From: Fremontodendron californicum
Lineage: Eukaryota; Streptophyta; Magnoliopsida; Malvales; Malvaceae
Length of the DNA: 64,000 nt
Assembly (NCBI GenBank): GCA_030761205.1
Contig: JAULJL010000024.1
Coordinates: 15,179,122 to 15,243,121, forward strand
Direction: 5' to 3'
Positions 21,770 through 32,539 of this stretch are shown piece after piece. Both the position numbers and the translations under genes were made by a program. Under the pieces are notes generated by a model. The model was given only the letters and a program-made list of their open reading frames with translations. It had not been told where the DNA came from and searched no databases. Position 1 is the stretch's first letter; each line of letters begins with the position of its first letter.

Positions 21770-22870
21770 CTTCTCAAATTCCTCAGAAGCTATAGCATTA
21801 TACAAGGAAATGATAACCAAAAGTTTTTATATTGACTCTTATACTATCCTTATGTCTTCAAAGCATGTGCCCAATTCCATGCCCTGGAAGAAAGCCAACA
21901 AATCCATGCACATTCCATTAAGTTTGGTCTTAATTCCAATGTTTTGTTCTCAGTACTCTGATGCCCCTTTATGCTGTTTGTGGGATTATTCATTATGTAG
22001 AAAAAAAATGTTCGATGAAAGTCCTGAAAGAGACTTGGTGTCTTGGACCACCCTTGTTCAAGCTTTTGTTAAAATGGGTTTTGTTAAGAAAGCCATTTAG
22101 GTTTACTTTGATAAAATGACGTTGGTTGTCATCCTTTCTGCTTGTCCTAGGCTAGAAGACTCGAGTTAGGCACCCAAATTCATGAAAATATATGTGATGT
22201 TCATGATACTTATTCGGATGTTTTTGTTGGCAATGTATTGGTTGATATGTATATGAAGTGTGGCGATATGGACTCAGCTTTAGACCTGCTCACGGGCCGG
22301 GCAGCCCGCCCGGCCCGGCAGGCCTGGCCCAATACGGGTCGGGCCTGGGCAGGCAAAATCCAGTTTTGGGCCAGCCCGGCCCGGCCCGGAACAGTGTTTT
22401 TTATTATTATAATATTATTTTTATTTAATTTTAATTAAAAAAATAAAAAAAATAAAAAAATTTATTTTTTTATTTCAATGAACAGTGATTCGGGCCTAAA
22501 CGGACGGGCCTGGGCAAAAAAAAAAAATATAAAAATGGGCCGCGGCCCGGCCATGAGCACCTCTACTCAGCTTGTCAATTGTTTGATAAAATACTGTTAA
22601 AAATGTGGTTTCTTGGAATTCCATGATATCTGATTTAGTTCAACAAGGCCAATCTAAGGAAGCATTTTAAGTTTTTCATGACATGCAAAGGATAAGTCTT
22701 AGGACTGACAATGTTACTGTAGTTGCCGTTTTTCTTGGGAAAGTGGGTTCATGCATATATTGATAAAAATCAAATCAAAGAAGAAGTTATAGCAAGTGTG
22801 CCGATTGAGTCTTATGCATTTGTTTGGGGTACATTACTAATATTCATGGAAAAGTTGCTTAGGGAAAGGA
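21770..22870 (+). pseudogene. Captured PPR fragment, copy 2, interrupted by a hAT-type MITE
   Basis: Same PPR fragment as 1440-2240 with the same order of helix pairs. It keeps about 40 bases near 22100-22140 (FDKMTLVVILSACPRLE-like reading) that copy 1 lost. A 285-bp DNA element sits after VDMYMKCGDMDSA at 22281-22565. The stop and frameshift pattern differs from copy 1. Not functional. Confidence 0.8.
22281..22565. mobile_element. Non-autonomous hAT-type MITE, 285 bp, with 8-bp target duplication
   Basis: Flanked by CTCAGCTT on both sides (22273-22280 and 22566-22573); the empty site in the 5' LTR copy reads CTCAGCTC at about 1916-1923. Terminal inverted repeats: TAGACCTGCTCACGGGCCGG at the left, and at the right the complement of CCGGCCATGAGCACCTCTA. 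The TAGAGGTGCTCA-type end and the 8-bp duplication are typical of hAT elements. The ends are GC-rich and the centre is A/T-rich. No transposase. Confidence 0.93.
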
Positions 22871-23179
22871 GCCAAGGGTAAAGCTGTTAGATAAAAAAAA
22901 TTGGAAATTTTAGCTAAGACTGGTAGGAGCAATTTTGGTTGCCTTAGGAAACCAAACAAAAAAGAAGAGAATTTTGAGTGGAAAAATAGGAAATGGTTTT
23001 TGCGAATGGGAGAAGCACAAGGTAATATTCTTTTATTCTATTTTTATGTTTATTGTGCTTGCTTTGGATATAGTATATTATAGTGTATATTTGGTGCTTG
23101 ATAATTTACTCTTATACGGCTAATGTTGCTTGCCTTGGACATGGTTTATTGTGGTGCATGCGTTAATGTCATTTTGCAT

Positions 23180-23410
23180 ATTCATAACATTTTAATAAAT
23201 AAGGCAATATTTCCGGGTTCAATAATTCATGGTTTTCTCTACTAGGTTTGCCGGAGAGGTTATCATTAATTATTAATGAAGGACTACCCTTTTCTAAAAT
23301 AAAATGAGTCGGAAAATTTTGAAATAAATAAAACTTTCTATGTTTTGCCGGGTCTGCCGGGAAACAAGAAAAGATTTTGGTATTAATAAACTCCGAGTCA
23401 TTCTCAAGTA
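23180..23410 (+). repeat. First copy of the duplicated LTR module (element A 3' LTR)
   Basis: Counterpart of 2530-2765; its sister in the same LTR is at about 25200-25440. Both show a GGGTTCAATAATTCATG or GAGTTAAAATAATTCATG start followed by a TTTGCCGG/TTTGCTAG block. Confidence 0.62.
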
Positions 23411-23720
23411 AATTCATCTTATGCCATGTCACATGCCATGTCATCTTAAGTCATCCATATGCCATGTCATCTTGCTTGTCATGTCGATTTCATTGACATG
23501 CCATATCATCTTACGCCATTTCACATGCCATGTCATTTTATGTCATCTTGCTTGCCATGTCGATTTCATACACATGCCATGTCATCTTATGCCATGTCAC
23601 ATGCCATGTCATTTAGGCATTAGGTCATCTTTTATGCCATGCATATTTTCTATGTTATTTAGGCATTAGGTCATGCATTTCATGCATTTAACTTGCTGTT
23701 TGTTCATTCATTTCATCTCA
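23411..23720 (+). repeat. CATG-rich simple repeat in the 3' LTR
   Basis: Counterpart of 2766-3060 with a different order and number of ATGCCATGTCATCTT-type words, showing length turnover between the two LTRs of one element. Confidence 0.78.
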
Positions 23721-24639
23721 TGCCACTTGATTTTCGACTTAGGCCAATCAATGTCTCAAAGTTAAGCTCATAGGAGCATACTTGTGAAAAATTATGGATT
23801 TGTCAAATTGATTATTCTACCTTTGTGATTTTTTTACTTAGCCAATTTTTTTCCAACTTTTTAGAAGTTTTAGCTACTGTTTGTAGGTCCTTAATAGAGT
23901 CTCCAATATTTTTATTTTGATTTTTGAATGATTTTATCAAAGGCAAAAAATGTTTTTGGCAAAATAGTTTTTTCACCCAGTGTTCTGACTTTCCTGTTTT
24001 TTCTGGGAAGTCATCCTTACTCAAAAAATTAAGCCAATTTTTTTCCAAATAGTTTTACATGTTCTGAGTTTCCTGTATTTTTTTAGATTTTTTTGAAATT
24101 TTAAAAATAGGTTACAAAATCATGTTTTAAAACTGGACAATATAGTCAGATTTGAATTGGAGGGAAAATTAATTTTCTGTTTTGTCTAAGGCATTAAGGG
24201 AGGGTTGTGTAGGAACCTTAGCTACTGTCCTAGGGGGGTTTCTAGGCCATTTTAATCTTTAAAAATAATTTTATAAATCTCGGGTCAAGGGTGGTCAAGT
24301 CCGGGTTTTCAAACTTAGGAAAATAGAGCTATTTTAAACGGGAAATTCGGCTATGGTCTAGTTTTCAACCAATCACAAAGTATTTTGGATTTTAGAAAAT
24401 TTAATTTGATTTCTTTTCCTAAGGTAGTTGGATATCTTTTTAGGTATACGGATTTCCTTATTTAAAGGAAAAATAAAAAATAAACTTTCATGTATTGCAT
24501 TTTCCATGTTTATGCATACTATATAATATGTGATTTTTGCTATGATAATTTCTATGGTATTGTTATTATTTTGATTTATATTTTATGATGTTATATTGTT
24601 TGTCATATGGTTTTGAATATTTCATGTTATCCTATGTTT

Positions 24640-25190
24640 TTTATTTATTCATTTATTTTTGTCACATCATTTAGCATATACTATGTTCATGCATTATTAT
24701 TTTTATTTTCATGCATATTTCATGATAGCATTGTTTTTTGTTTCATATCATTTCATGTGACTTAGATTATATTCCATGTCATATATATTATATTATTTAA
24801 AATATGCCATGTCATTTAAATTTGCTATGTTATTTAAATAATATCATTTCATTAGATTATATCATGTCACTTAGGATATATTATTTCATTTAGAATATTT
24901 CATGTTACTTAGGACATATCATTTCATTTAGAATATATTATGTTACATAGGTTATTCATTTCATTTAGAATATATTATGTCACATAGGTTATTCATTTCA
25001 TTTAGAATATATTATGTCACATAGGTTAATCATTTCATTAGAATATATTGTCACATAGGTTATTTCATTTCATCTAGAATATGCTATGTCATTTAAATTA
25101 TATCATATCATTTAGGTTGCATTATATTATCTAGACTTTGTTATATCATCTTTACTATGTCATACATATTCATGTTCATATTTTTTAAAA
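24640..25190 (+). repeat. AT-rich tandem region in the 3' LTR of A
   Basis: Counterpart of 4030-4570: CATTTAGAATATATTATGTC with ACATAGGTTA units. Unit order is nearly the same as in the 5' copy. Confidence 0.78.
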
Positions 25191-25884
25191 ATATTTTGAA
25201 AAAGATAATGATTTTCAATAAAATAAAGATATTCCCGAGTTAAAATAATTCATGAGTTCTCTACCGGGTTTGCTAGAGAGGACATCATCAATTGTCATTA
25301 ATAAAGGAATATTTTTCTTTCAAAAAATGAGAATGATTTGAAAGATTTTCCAAATAAATAAAAAATTATATATTTTGCCGATTTTGTCGGGGAATATAGG
25401 AAAATTTTGAATTTATAAATTCAAGATCATTTTCAATTAAAAATGGAATTATTTTTCTTTAAATTGGGAATTAACTTGAAATACTAAATTAAAAATCGAC
25501 CTTTTACCGAGACTTAAGATAACACATGATTAATAAGGTATCATTTTATATGGGCGTTGTGGGGGTGCTAATCCTTACCCGCACGTAAACGAGTCCCGAA
25601 CCCGATTCTTCAATTTTCTTTGGTTTATAACGCAAACTTGAAATTGGTTTTTAAAATGTTTTAATTAATTTTAAAATATTTTACAAAACTGGTTTTAATA
25701 GGTGGTCGATCACACCTAGCTAAAAACGATTGGTGGCGACTTCATGTTTTTTTCAAGGTCATTTTCAAAACCTTCATTTTTGAAGAGGAATTAAGTCGAA
25801 TTTTCCTCGGGTTTTTTAATGTCACGCTTAACGAATATAAAGTCTTGCGATGAGACTTGTTATTTTATAGGTTGCGATACTTTC

Positions 25885-26290
25885 AACCTATGAGATCGAT
25901 TGCATGCATCAAGTTTATGAAGGGTTAACATATGCCAGTCTTTGAGCATTGTCAATGCCCTATCTTGACAATACGATGACCAAGAATAGTTTTAGAAAGA
26001 CAACATTGATGCATAAGGATCCTTATAATTGTAACTCCTTACAATTCCTTTGCAATGCCATTGTGTTTCATGGGCTTTATCTTCACAAGTGATTTATAAC
26101 AATTATAACAAAACTTATGGATAAAGAAATACCTCAATTATAATTAATAAACTATAATGTGCAATACATGAATATATAAATCGTGTCTTACAAGCCTAAC
26201 TAGATTGGCTTGCAGGGCTTACTCCAATATCTCCATCAGAAGCTGAAATTTTTGTTGAAATGACGTCTTGTTAGTGTGGCAAAAGAAGAT
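25885..26290 (+). other. Left part of element D, not recognised
   Basis: AT-rich sequence between the end of element A and the first readable pol-linker codons. It contains no long open frame. It may be decayed protease-region sequence, since the linker follows directly, or a small insertion. I cannot decide. Confidence 0.35.
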
Positions 26291-26760
26291 GATATCATAG
26301 CCTCTGCATCGGCTAATGCTTCTTACATCGAGGTAAATAAAGATGTTGTAGAGTGCTCTTTTAGGTCCCTAAAGTTCGTTAATGCCACGTTCATCACAAA
26401 GGGATACAAGATTCCGAAGCCTCGACTATCGAAGAGCACCAGAATGGTATAAAAACGACCATATAAAAGGGATGCCATGTTGGGAAAGGGCTTGGAAAAA
26501 CCTACAAAGGATGGCCAGAGATATGCAAGTGGCCAGAAAGAAAGACCAATTCGGTCTTGGGTACCTCCCCAAAGAACATGAGAAGAGAAAGCAAGTAGAG
26601 AAGAATAGAAAGAAGAGATTGGCCTGGCTTTCGGGTATGGATATGGATGGGAACCCATGACATTCCTTCTGATCCTTCACACTTTTCGCTCTGGAAGTTA
26701 TGAGCATGGTGAGACAAATTTTGATGATGTGCTGTCGATGTTGGAACAAGCGTTCTAGAA
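26291..26760 (+). pseudogene. Element D protease-to-RT linker with G-patch-like segment
   Basis: The reading goes from IIASASANASYIEVNKDVVE through CSFRSLKFVNATFITKG and PKPRLSKSTRMV, a block typical of the gag-pol linker of Tat elements. After a stop, shifted frames give LGKGLEKPTKDGQ, resembling the G-patch-like segment, and then DQFGLGYLPKEHEKRKQVEK with a basic tail (26519-26660). At least two frame changes are needed to read it through. The protease itself is not visible. Its role in the family is unproven. Confidence 0.7.
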
Positions 26761-26992
26761 GTTTTATGTTGAAGTGGACGATGAAAAGGTGTCAGAAGAG
26801 ATGATGATTGGCATGATGGGAGAAGAAGAAGTAGGGAATGAAATCACAAGTTGGATGGTGCACCCGTGTCCCCTGGGCTTTGTGTTAACCAATTGGAGTG
26901 CTACTGAACTTGCTATAATCTTTAAATCCACTCCAAAGTAATTCACAGTAACAATCTTAATTGCCTCTGCCAAAGGCGTTAAGAATCCTTTT

Positions 26993-27136
26993 GTATGGGC
27001 TTATGTTTACATCTTTTCATTTAATAAATAACAATCATGATGCATTTTCTTCATTTGATTTGTCCATATTTTTTCATTCTTTCATTATTTTCGGCTATAT
27101 ATTTCTCTATATTGTTTCCTTTTCACCTATTGCCAG
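26993..27136 (+). other. Possible intron upstream of the RT domain of element D
   Basis: The stretch is T-rich, ending in TTTTCACCTATTGCCAG with the AG at 27135-27136, followed by coding-like sequence (PDTDYEDYLVNNFEIDFERS). A GTATGG donor candidate lies at 26993. An intron between the protease and RT parts of pol is a known Ogre feature. The donor choice is weak and RNA evidence is needed. Confidence 0.45.
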
Positions 27137-28620
27137 GTGTCCAGACACGGACTATGAGGACTATCTCGTCAATAATTTTGAAATTGATTTTGAAAGATCC
27201 ATTTGTGCGGGTGACTTTGACGCCGGCGAATATGTAGAAGATTATGATTTGCCTCTAAATCTGTTAAGAATAATAGAACAAGAAGAGAAGCAAGTATTGC
27301 CTCACAAAGAGCCGTTGGAAGTTATAGATTTAGGGAATGAGGAAGAAATAAAAGAAGTCAAAATTGGCACCTCAATTTCACCGTTAATGGCGTGAACTGA
27401 TAATCTTACTCCGAGAATATGTGGATGTGTTTGCATGGTCGTATCAAGACATGCCCAGGCTGGATTTTGATATCGTGGTTCACAAACTTCCTTTGAAGTC
27501 AGATTGCAAGCCAATTCAACAGAAGTTGAGAAGAATAAGGCTCGAAATGCTGCTGAAAATAAAAGAGAAAGTGAAAAAGCAGTTTGATTCCGGATTCTTG
27601 GAATTGGAAAAATATCCAGAATGGCTAGCAAATATTGTCTCGGTTCTGAAAAAGGACGGCAAAGTGCGAAGTTGTGTTGATTATCGGGATCTGAATAGGG
27701 CGAGCCCTAAAGATAACTTCCTGTTGCCTCATATTGATACCTTGGTGGATAATAAGGCAAAGAATCCCATCTTCTCCTTCATGGACGGGTTTTCAGGGTA
27801 TAATCAGATTAAGATGGCACTGGAGGATATGGAGAAAACCATATTCGTGACGATGTGGGGAACGTTTTGCTATAAAGCGATGCCTTTCGGCTTGAAAAAT
27901 GCCAGGCAACATACCAAAGAGCCATGGTGACTTTGTTCCATGACATGATGCACAAAGAGATCAAAGTTTATGCCGATGATATGATCGCAAAGTCGCAAGG
28001 AGAGGATGAGCATGTTGCAAATCTTAAGAAGCTCTTTGAAAGATTGAGAAAGTTTCGGCTCAAACTCAACCTGGAAAAATGTACCTTCGGAGTCACTTCG
28101 GGAAAGCTGTTAGGCTTCATTGTCAGCAAGAAGAGAATTGAGATTGACCTGGATAAAGTGAAAGCTATCTAGAATTTGCCATCACCTCGTATTCAAAAGG
28201 AACTGATAAGCTTTTTGGGCAGGTTGAATTATATTGCTCGATTCATTTCCCAGCTCACCTACATGTGTGACCCAATATTCAAACTACTCTGGAAATATGA
28301 TCCAGGAGAATGGGATGAAGGGTGCCAAAAAGCATTTGATAAAGTCAAGCACTATTTGTCAAACCTGCCAGTGTTAATGCTACTTGTTCCAGGGAAACCG
28401 ATGATATTGTATTTATCAGTGTTTGAAAGATCCGTGGGCTGTGTATTGGGGCAGCATGATGAGACTGGAAAGAAAGAACAAGCAATCTACTACCTCAGCA
28501 AGAAGTTCACTGAGTACGAGTTGAAGTATTCATCAGTAGAAAGGCTATGTTGTGCCTTGGCTTGGACTGCCGAAGACTCAAACAGTACATGTTGTATCAC
28601 ACGACTTGGCTGATCACAAA
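27137..28620 (+). pseudogene. Element D reverse transcriptase and first RNase H
   Basis: RT copies element RNA to DNA; RNase H removes the RNA. Order: acidic linker (27137-27395), then RT from about 27412 (YVDVFAWSYQDMPRLDFDIV), KYPEWLANIV, KKDGKVRSCVDYRDLNRASP, FSFMDGFSGYNQIKMA and MPFGLKNA. After a small deletion come the YADD catalytic box (about 27969) and FGVTSGKLLGFIVSKKRIEI. The connection segment follows (FLGRLNYIARFISQLTYMCD), then RNase H (ILYLSVFERSVGCVLGQHDE, IYYLSKKFTEYELKYSSVER). The YxDD aspartates are kept. Breaks: a frame change near 27405, one near 27905, a stop at 28170-28172, and a frameshift near 28565. The style (DYRDLNRASPKDNF, YYLSKKF) is that of Tat. Confidence 0.92.
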
Positions 28621-29235
28621 ATTGGATCCCCTCAGGTACATATTCGAGGCACCTTCGTTGTCAGGAAGAACGGCAAGATGGAAAGTGTTACTTTCTGAAT
28701 ATGACATTGTATATGTGAATCAAACGGCCATAAAGGGTAGCGTGGTAGCCGAATTCCTTGCAAGCCGAGCGGTGGAGGATTATGAGCCTTTGAGCTTTGA
28801 CTTCCCGGATGAAGATTTGATGTGTGTCTCACAAGAAGATGAAACTCTCCAAGAAGAAAAAACGTGGAAAATGTACTTTGATGGTGCGTCAAATGCCATG
28901 GGGTATAGGATTGGTGTAGTGCTCATATCCCTGGAGGAAGATTATCATCCTTTCACTGCCAGACTGGATTTTGATTGTACAAAGAATACTGTAGAATATG
29001 AGGCGTGCACCATGGGCCTTCCTGCTGCGGTTGAAAGGAAGATTAAGACACTAAAGGTCTTTAGAGATTCAACCCTGGTAATATACCAATTGTGGGGAGA
29101 ATGGGAAACTCGAGATGCAAAGCTAATCTGATATCGAGAACTTATACTGAGCTTGATCAAAGAATTTGAAGAAGTAAGTTTCAATTACTTACCCAGAGAA
29201 GAAAACCGAATGGTTGATGCTTTAGCAACTTAAGC
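28621..29235 (+). pseudogene. Element D second (archaeal-type) RNase H
   Basis: The reading after the first RNase H (DPLRYIFEAPSLSGRTARWK, SEYDIVYVNQTAIKGSVVAE) leads into a second RNase H: WKMYFDGASNAMG (first Asp), VEYEACTMGL (Glu), FRDSTLVIYQLWGEWETRD (Asp) and NRMVDALAT (last Asp). The four acidic positions look intact. An additional RNase H of this type is a known mark of the Tat lineage. A stop (29129-29131) precedes the last segment and another follows at 29231. Confidence 0.85.
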
Positions 29236-30588
29236 ATTAATGTTTAAAGTGAATGAAGGGGCCGAGGTTGTGCCAATCAAGATAAGCATATACGAGTCTC
29301 CTGCCCATTATTTGAGTATCAAAGAGGAAGTGGATGGCCGCCTTTGGTATTACGACATCTTGTAATACCTTAAGAGTCAGCAATACCCTGAACGAGCAAC
29401 AGAAAATGATAAGAGAACCCTGAGGAGAATGGCAATGGGTTTTGTATTAGATGAGGAAATTCTCTACAAGAAAGGGAAAGACTTGGTGTTATTAAAGTGT
29501 GTCGATTCTGCCGAGGCTAAGAAAATCTTCGAAGAGGTCTTTGAAGAGATATGTGGTACTCATGGCAATAGCTAAATGATAGCCAAGCAGATTATGAGAA
29601 CGGGGTATTATTTGCTGACAATGGAAGGTGATTGCATTAATCACACTCGGAAGTGCCATAAATGCCAGATTTATGCAGACAAGATTCATGTTCCCCCATC
29701 ACCATTACATGTCATGACGACTCCATGGCCATTCTCGATATGGGGGATGGATGTGATCGGGCCTATTTCCTCGAAGGCTTCAAATAGATATCATTTCATC
29801 CTGGTAGTTAAAGACTACCTCACAGAATGGGTAGAAGTTGCTTCATATGCTAATTTGAAGAGGTCAATGGTATGCAAGCTCATCAAAAAGGAGATTATAT
29901 GCCGATATGGACTTCCGGAGAGAATTCTTTCAGGAAATGCTCTCAATTTGAACAATAAGTTGATGAATAAGTGTGCACTCAATTCAAGATTAAGCACCAC
30001 AATTCTGCTCCTTATCGACCAAAGATGAATGGAGCAGTTGAAGCAACCAATAAAAATATAAAGAAGATTGTTGAGAATATGACTGATGTGTATAAAGATT
30101 GGCATAAGAAGTTGCCTTTTGCTCTCTATGCATATCGCATCTCGCTTCGCACATCTACGAGTGCCACACCGTTTCCTTTGGTATATGGGATGGAAGCAGT
30201 GTTGCCTATTGAGGTTGAAATCCCTTTCCTCCGTGTTTTGATGGAGGTTGGCTTAGAAGAGGCAGAATAGGTCAAAGCTCGTTATGAGTAATTGAATCTC
30301 ATCGAAGAGAAAAGGTTGAAAGACATGTCATGGGCAAATGTATCAGAAAAAGATGATCCGAGCCCATAATAAAAAGATTCGCCCCAGGCAATTTCGAGAA
30401 GGGAAGTGGTATTAAGGAAGATTCTCCCTATTGTAAAAGATCCTCTTAGAAAGTGGACTCCGAATTGGGAAGGATCTTATATGGTGAAGAGAGCTTTTTC
30501 TAGAGGAGCATTGATCTTAACCCGGATGGACGCTGATGATTTGAGAAATCCCATAAATGTCGGTGAGTTGAAGAAGTACTATGTTTAG
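29236..30588 (+). pseudogene. Element D integrase
   Basis: Integrase inserts the cDNA into the genome. An N-terminal spacer (29236-29560) is followed by the zinc-binding part (H-T-R-K-C-H-K-C, near 29650) and the catalytic core: WGMDVIGPI (first Asp), KDYLTEWVEV, PERILSGNALNLNNKLM (where the second catalytic Asp appears changed to Gly) and MNGAVEATNKNIKKIVENM (Glu kept). The tail (YGMEAVLPIEVEIP, and RKWTPNWEGSYMVKRAFSRG) ends at about 30588. A stop at 29573-29575, a frameshift near 29970 and later stops break it. The Asp-to-Gly change alone would abolish activity. Confidence 0.88.
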
Positions 30589-31429
30589 AAACAAGTAAAA
30601 AAATTGAAAAAATGAATGAAAGAAAAAAGAATGTAAAAGGAGAGGTGTAAGCCAAAAAACCAAAAAGGGCGACTTAAAATCGTAAAGAGGACACTTGGCT
30701 TGAAAACCTGCAAAAGACAGCCAAAGTACTTGTCAAATACTGGATCAAAGCTCCGTGAAAGAGGGAAAAGTATCAAAAATTCAGAGAAAGGGGTAAAACT
30801 CAATCTAACGCAAATGTGGAAGCCGAAAAGTCACCCAAGCAAATGGCTCGTTCAAAAGAAATTTCAGATGAATTGAAGCAAGAAGGTCCAAGATATTCCA
30901 CATCTAGGGCATCTATGACCCATAATTTTACATTTATCTGTTAAATTCTCAATACTCACTCTTTGTTATATGAAATATCATTGCAATAAACCTTGTTATT
31001 ATCATCTCTCATTATGTTTGGCTATTCTACTACCATCTTTCTTACATTCTGTGATGCATTTTGAATGTTATTAAATTGAATGATGATTAGTAAACATAAA
31101 AATATTTAAATGATAGGATTTCTTTGTATTACTATAGAGTAGAATTAAATTTTAGAGGAGGTTTGGGAAACCACTAAAATTTGAAAAAACACACAAATCC
31201 ATAATAATGGAAAGCTCGTTAAGCAGGGCAAATAATGGAAAGGTCGAAGACATTCGTCAATAAGTCAAAAAAGTCTGTGGATCTCAGTGAAATCATGGAT
31301 TAAAACTCATGACACAATCAAGTTATTGCATTCATCGCTAGGGAACATGCATTCTACAAGCATTTGCAAAACTTGTCACCAACATTGTTGCATTTGACTA
31401 ACACTGCAGGAATCGTGGAAATTTTCTTT
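30589..31429 (+). other. Non-coding 3' region of element D
   Basis: Lysine-codon-rich decay just after integrase (30590-30800), then AT-rich sequence without frames. It does not visibly match the long conserved 3' block of elements A, B and C except for base style. Ends at the tandem array. Confidence 0.55.
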
Positions 31430-31798
31430 TTAAATCAAACTCGTTTTTCTAAATATGTCGAGCCCCAGGATTGTTGCTGAGGTATTTCTTTTGTTTTTTA
31501 AATCAAACTCATTTTTCTAAATGGGTCGAGCCCCAGGATTGCCGCTGAGGTATTTTTTTTCTTTTAAAATCGAACTCGTTTTTCTAAATGGGTCGAGCTC
31601 CAAGATTGCCACTGAGGTATTTCTTTTGTTTTTTTAAATCAAACTCGTTTTTCTAAATGGTTCGAGCCTGAGGTATACCGCTGAGATATTTCTTTTGTTT
31701 TTAAATCGAACTCATTTTTTAAAAGGATCGAGCCCTAGGATTGCCGTTGAGGTATTTCTTTTGTTTTTAAATCGAACTCGTTTTTCTAAATTGGTCGA
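31430..31798 (+). repeat. Tandem array of element D, about 67-bp unit, about 5.5 copies
   Basis: The unit contains GTCGAGCCCCAGGATTGCCG, CTGAGGTATTTCTTTTG and AAATCGAACTCGTTTTTCTA. It is clearly related to the 71-bp monomer of element A. Element E inserted inside it; GTCGA (31794-31798) is the candidate target duplication. Confidence 0.87.
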
Positions 31799-32539
31799 TG
31801 TCACACCCCAAATTCAGGGCATGTGACCGGCCAGAGACAAGGTATGCCCCTGCCTCCGAAGCCTGAGTATACTCATTAAACCATATCAAACAAAATTTTG
31901 GCATAATCTCGCCCTACATGGGGGTTTGCCACTCAATTATCAACAAAATAATCATCACCATATTATACTAGGCCTCTAAGACCGTTATACGTCATACATC
32001 AGTTAATTATATCCGTTTACAAAATATACAGTACATAGTCATCATACACAAAATGCAGAGGACCCGTGATACCCTAGTGACTGCAAAATTGTATCCCACC
32101 ATCGCCACTCCTTATCACGTCTTGGTTAATCCGCTCACCACAAGTATATGAGCAGCTAGCTATCCGAAATCTGGGAAGAGCTGGGTCTATCAGAATCTGA
32201 AAAAGAATGAAAATAAACGAAGTGAGTCAAAAGACTCAGTGAATATAAGGAAACTAGGAAGAGTACTTCGAAGTTTCATGCTTCCTTTCTTAACTATTAA
32301 AGCATAAACATGACATATCCTGTATGACTAATTAATAGAAAAGTAATATTTAAAAATTGTTTCGAAACTTATAAAAACTATTTGTCCCATATGAAATTTT
32401 CTATGCTGAGTGCTGAATATAAATAGGCCATTGGCCAGCCGAAATCGATAGCCAAAAATATTTAGCAATCGATTTTACGAATATACTTCTACAATTATCA
32501 TTTAAGAATTTCTCATGTCTACATCATCAAAATATCTCG

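Larger units (their letters stand above)
19819..25879 (+). repeat. Element A 3' LTR (6,061 bp) carrying the captured gene chimera
   Basis: It starts TGTAGACACCTAATTTTGTC after the polypurine tract and ends AGGTTGCGATA, one change from the usual ACA. The first roughly 780 bases are largely specific to this LTR type: an AT-rich start, then purine-rich sequence with two tandem copies of a CATGGGGCTGGCGGCTAAAA stretch. The captured Mpv17, macro and PPR fragments follow (about 20658-22870), then the standard LTR body. Differences from the 5' copy include a hAT-type MITE (22281-22565) and about 40 extra bases near 22100. The candidate target duplication after it is CTTTC (25880-25884); the partner lies outside the window. 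Confidence 0.92.
25880..31798 (+). mobile_element. Element D: remains of an autonomous Tat/Ogre retrotransposon
   Basis: This holds the pol half of a Tat/Ogre element: linker, possible intron, RT, RNase H, a second RNase H, integrase, a non-coding tail and a short tandem array. It is cut on the left by element A (whose LTR ends at 25879) and on the right by element E (31799). Its gag and LTRs are outside or lost. The double RNase H and the RT sequence style place it in Tat; a possible intron before RT points to the Ogre branch. Numerous frameshifts and stops make it inactive. Confidence 0.87.

Noticed and set aside
26321..26760. Host gene encoding a basic G-patch protein
   Set aside because: The segment matches the linker of Tat-type pol in order and is followed by RT of the same element.
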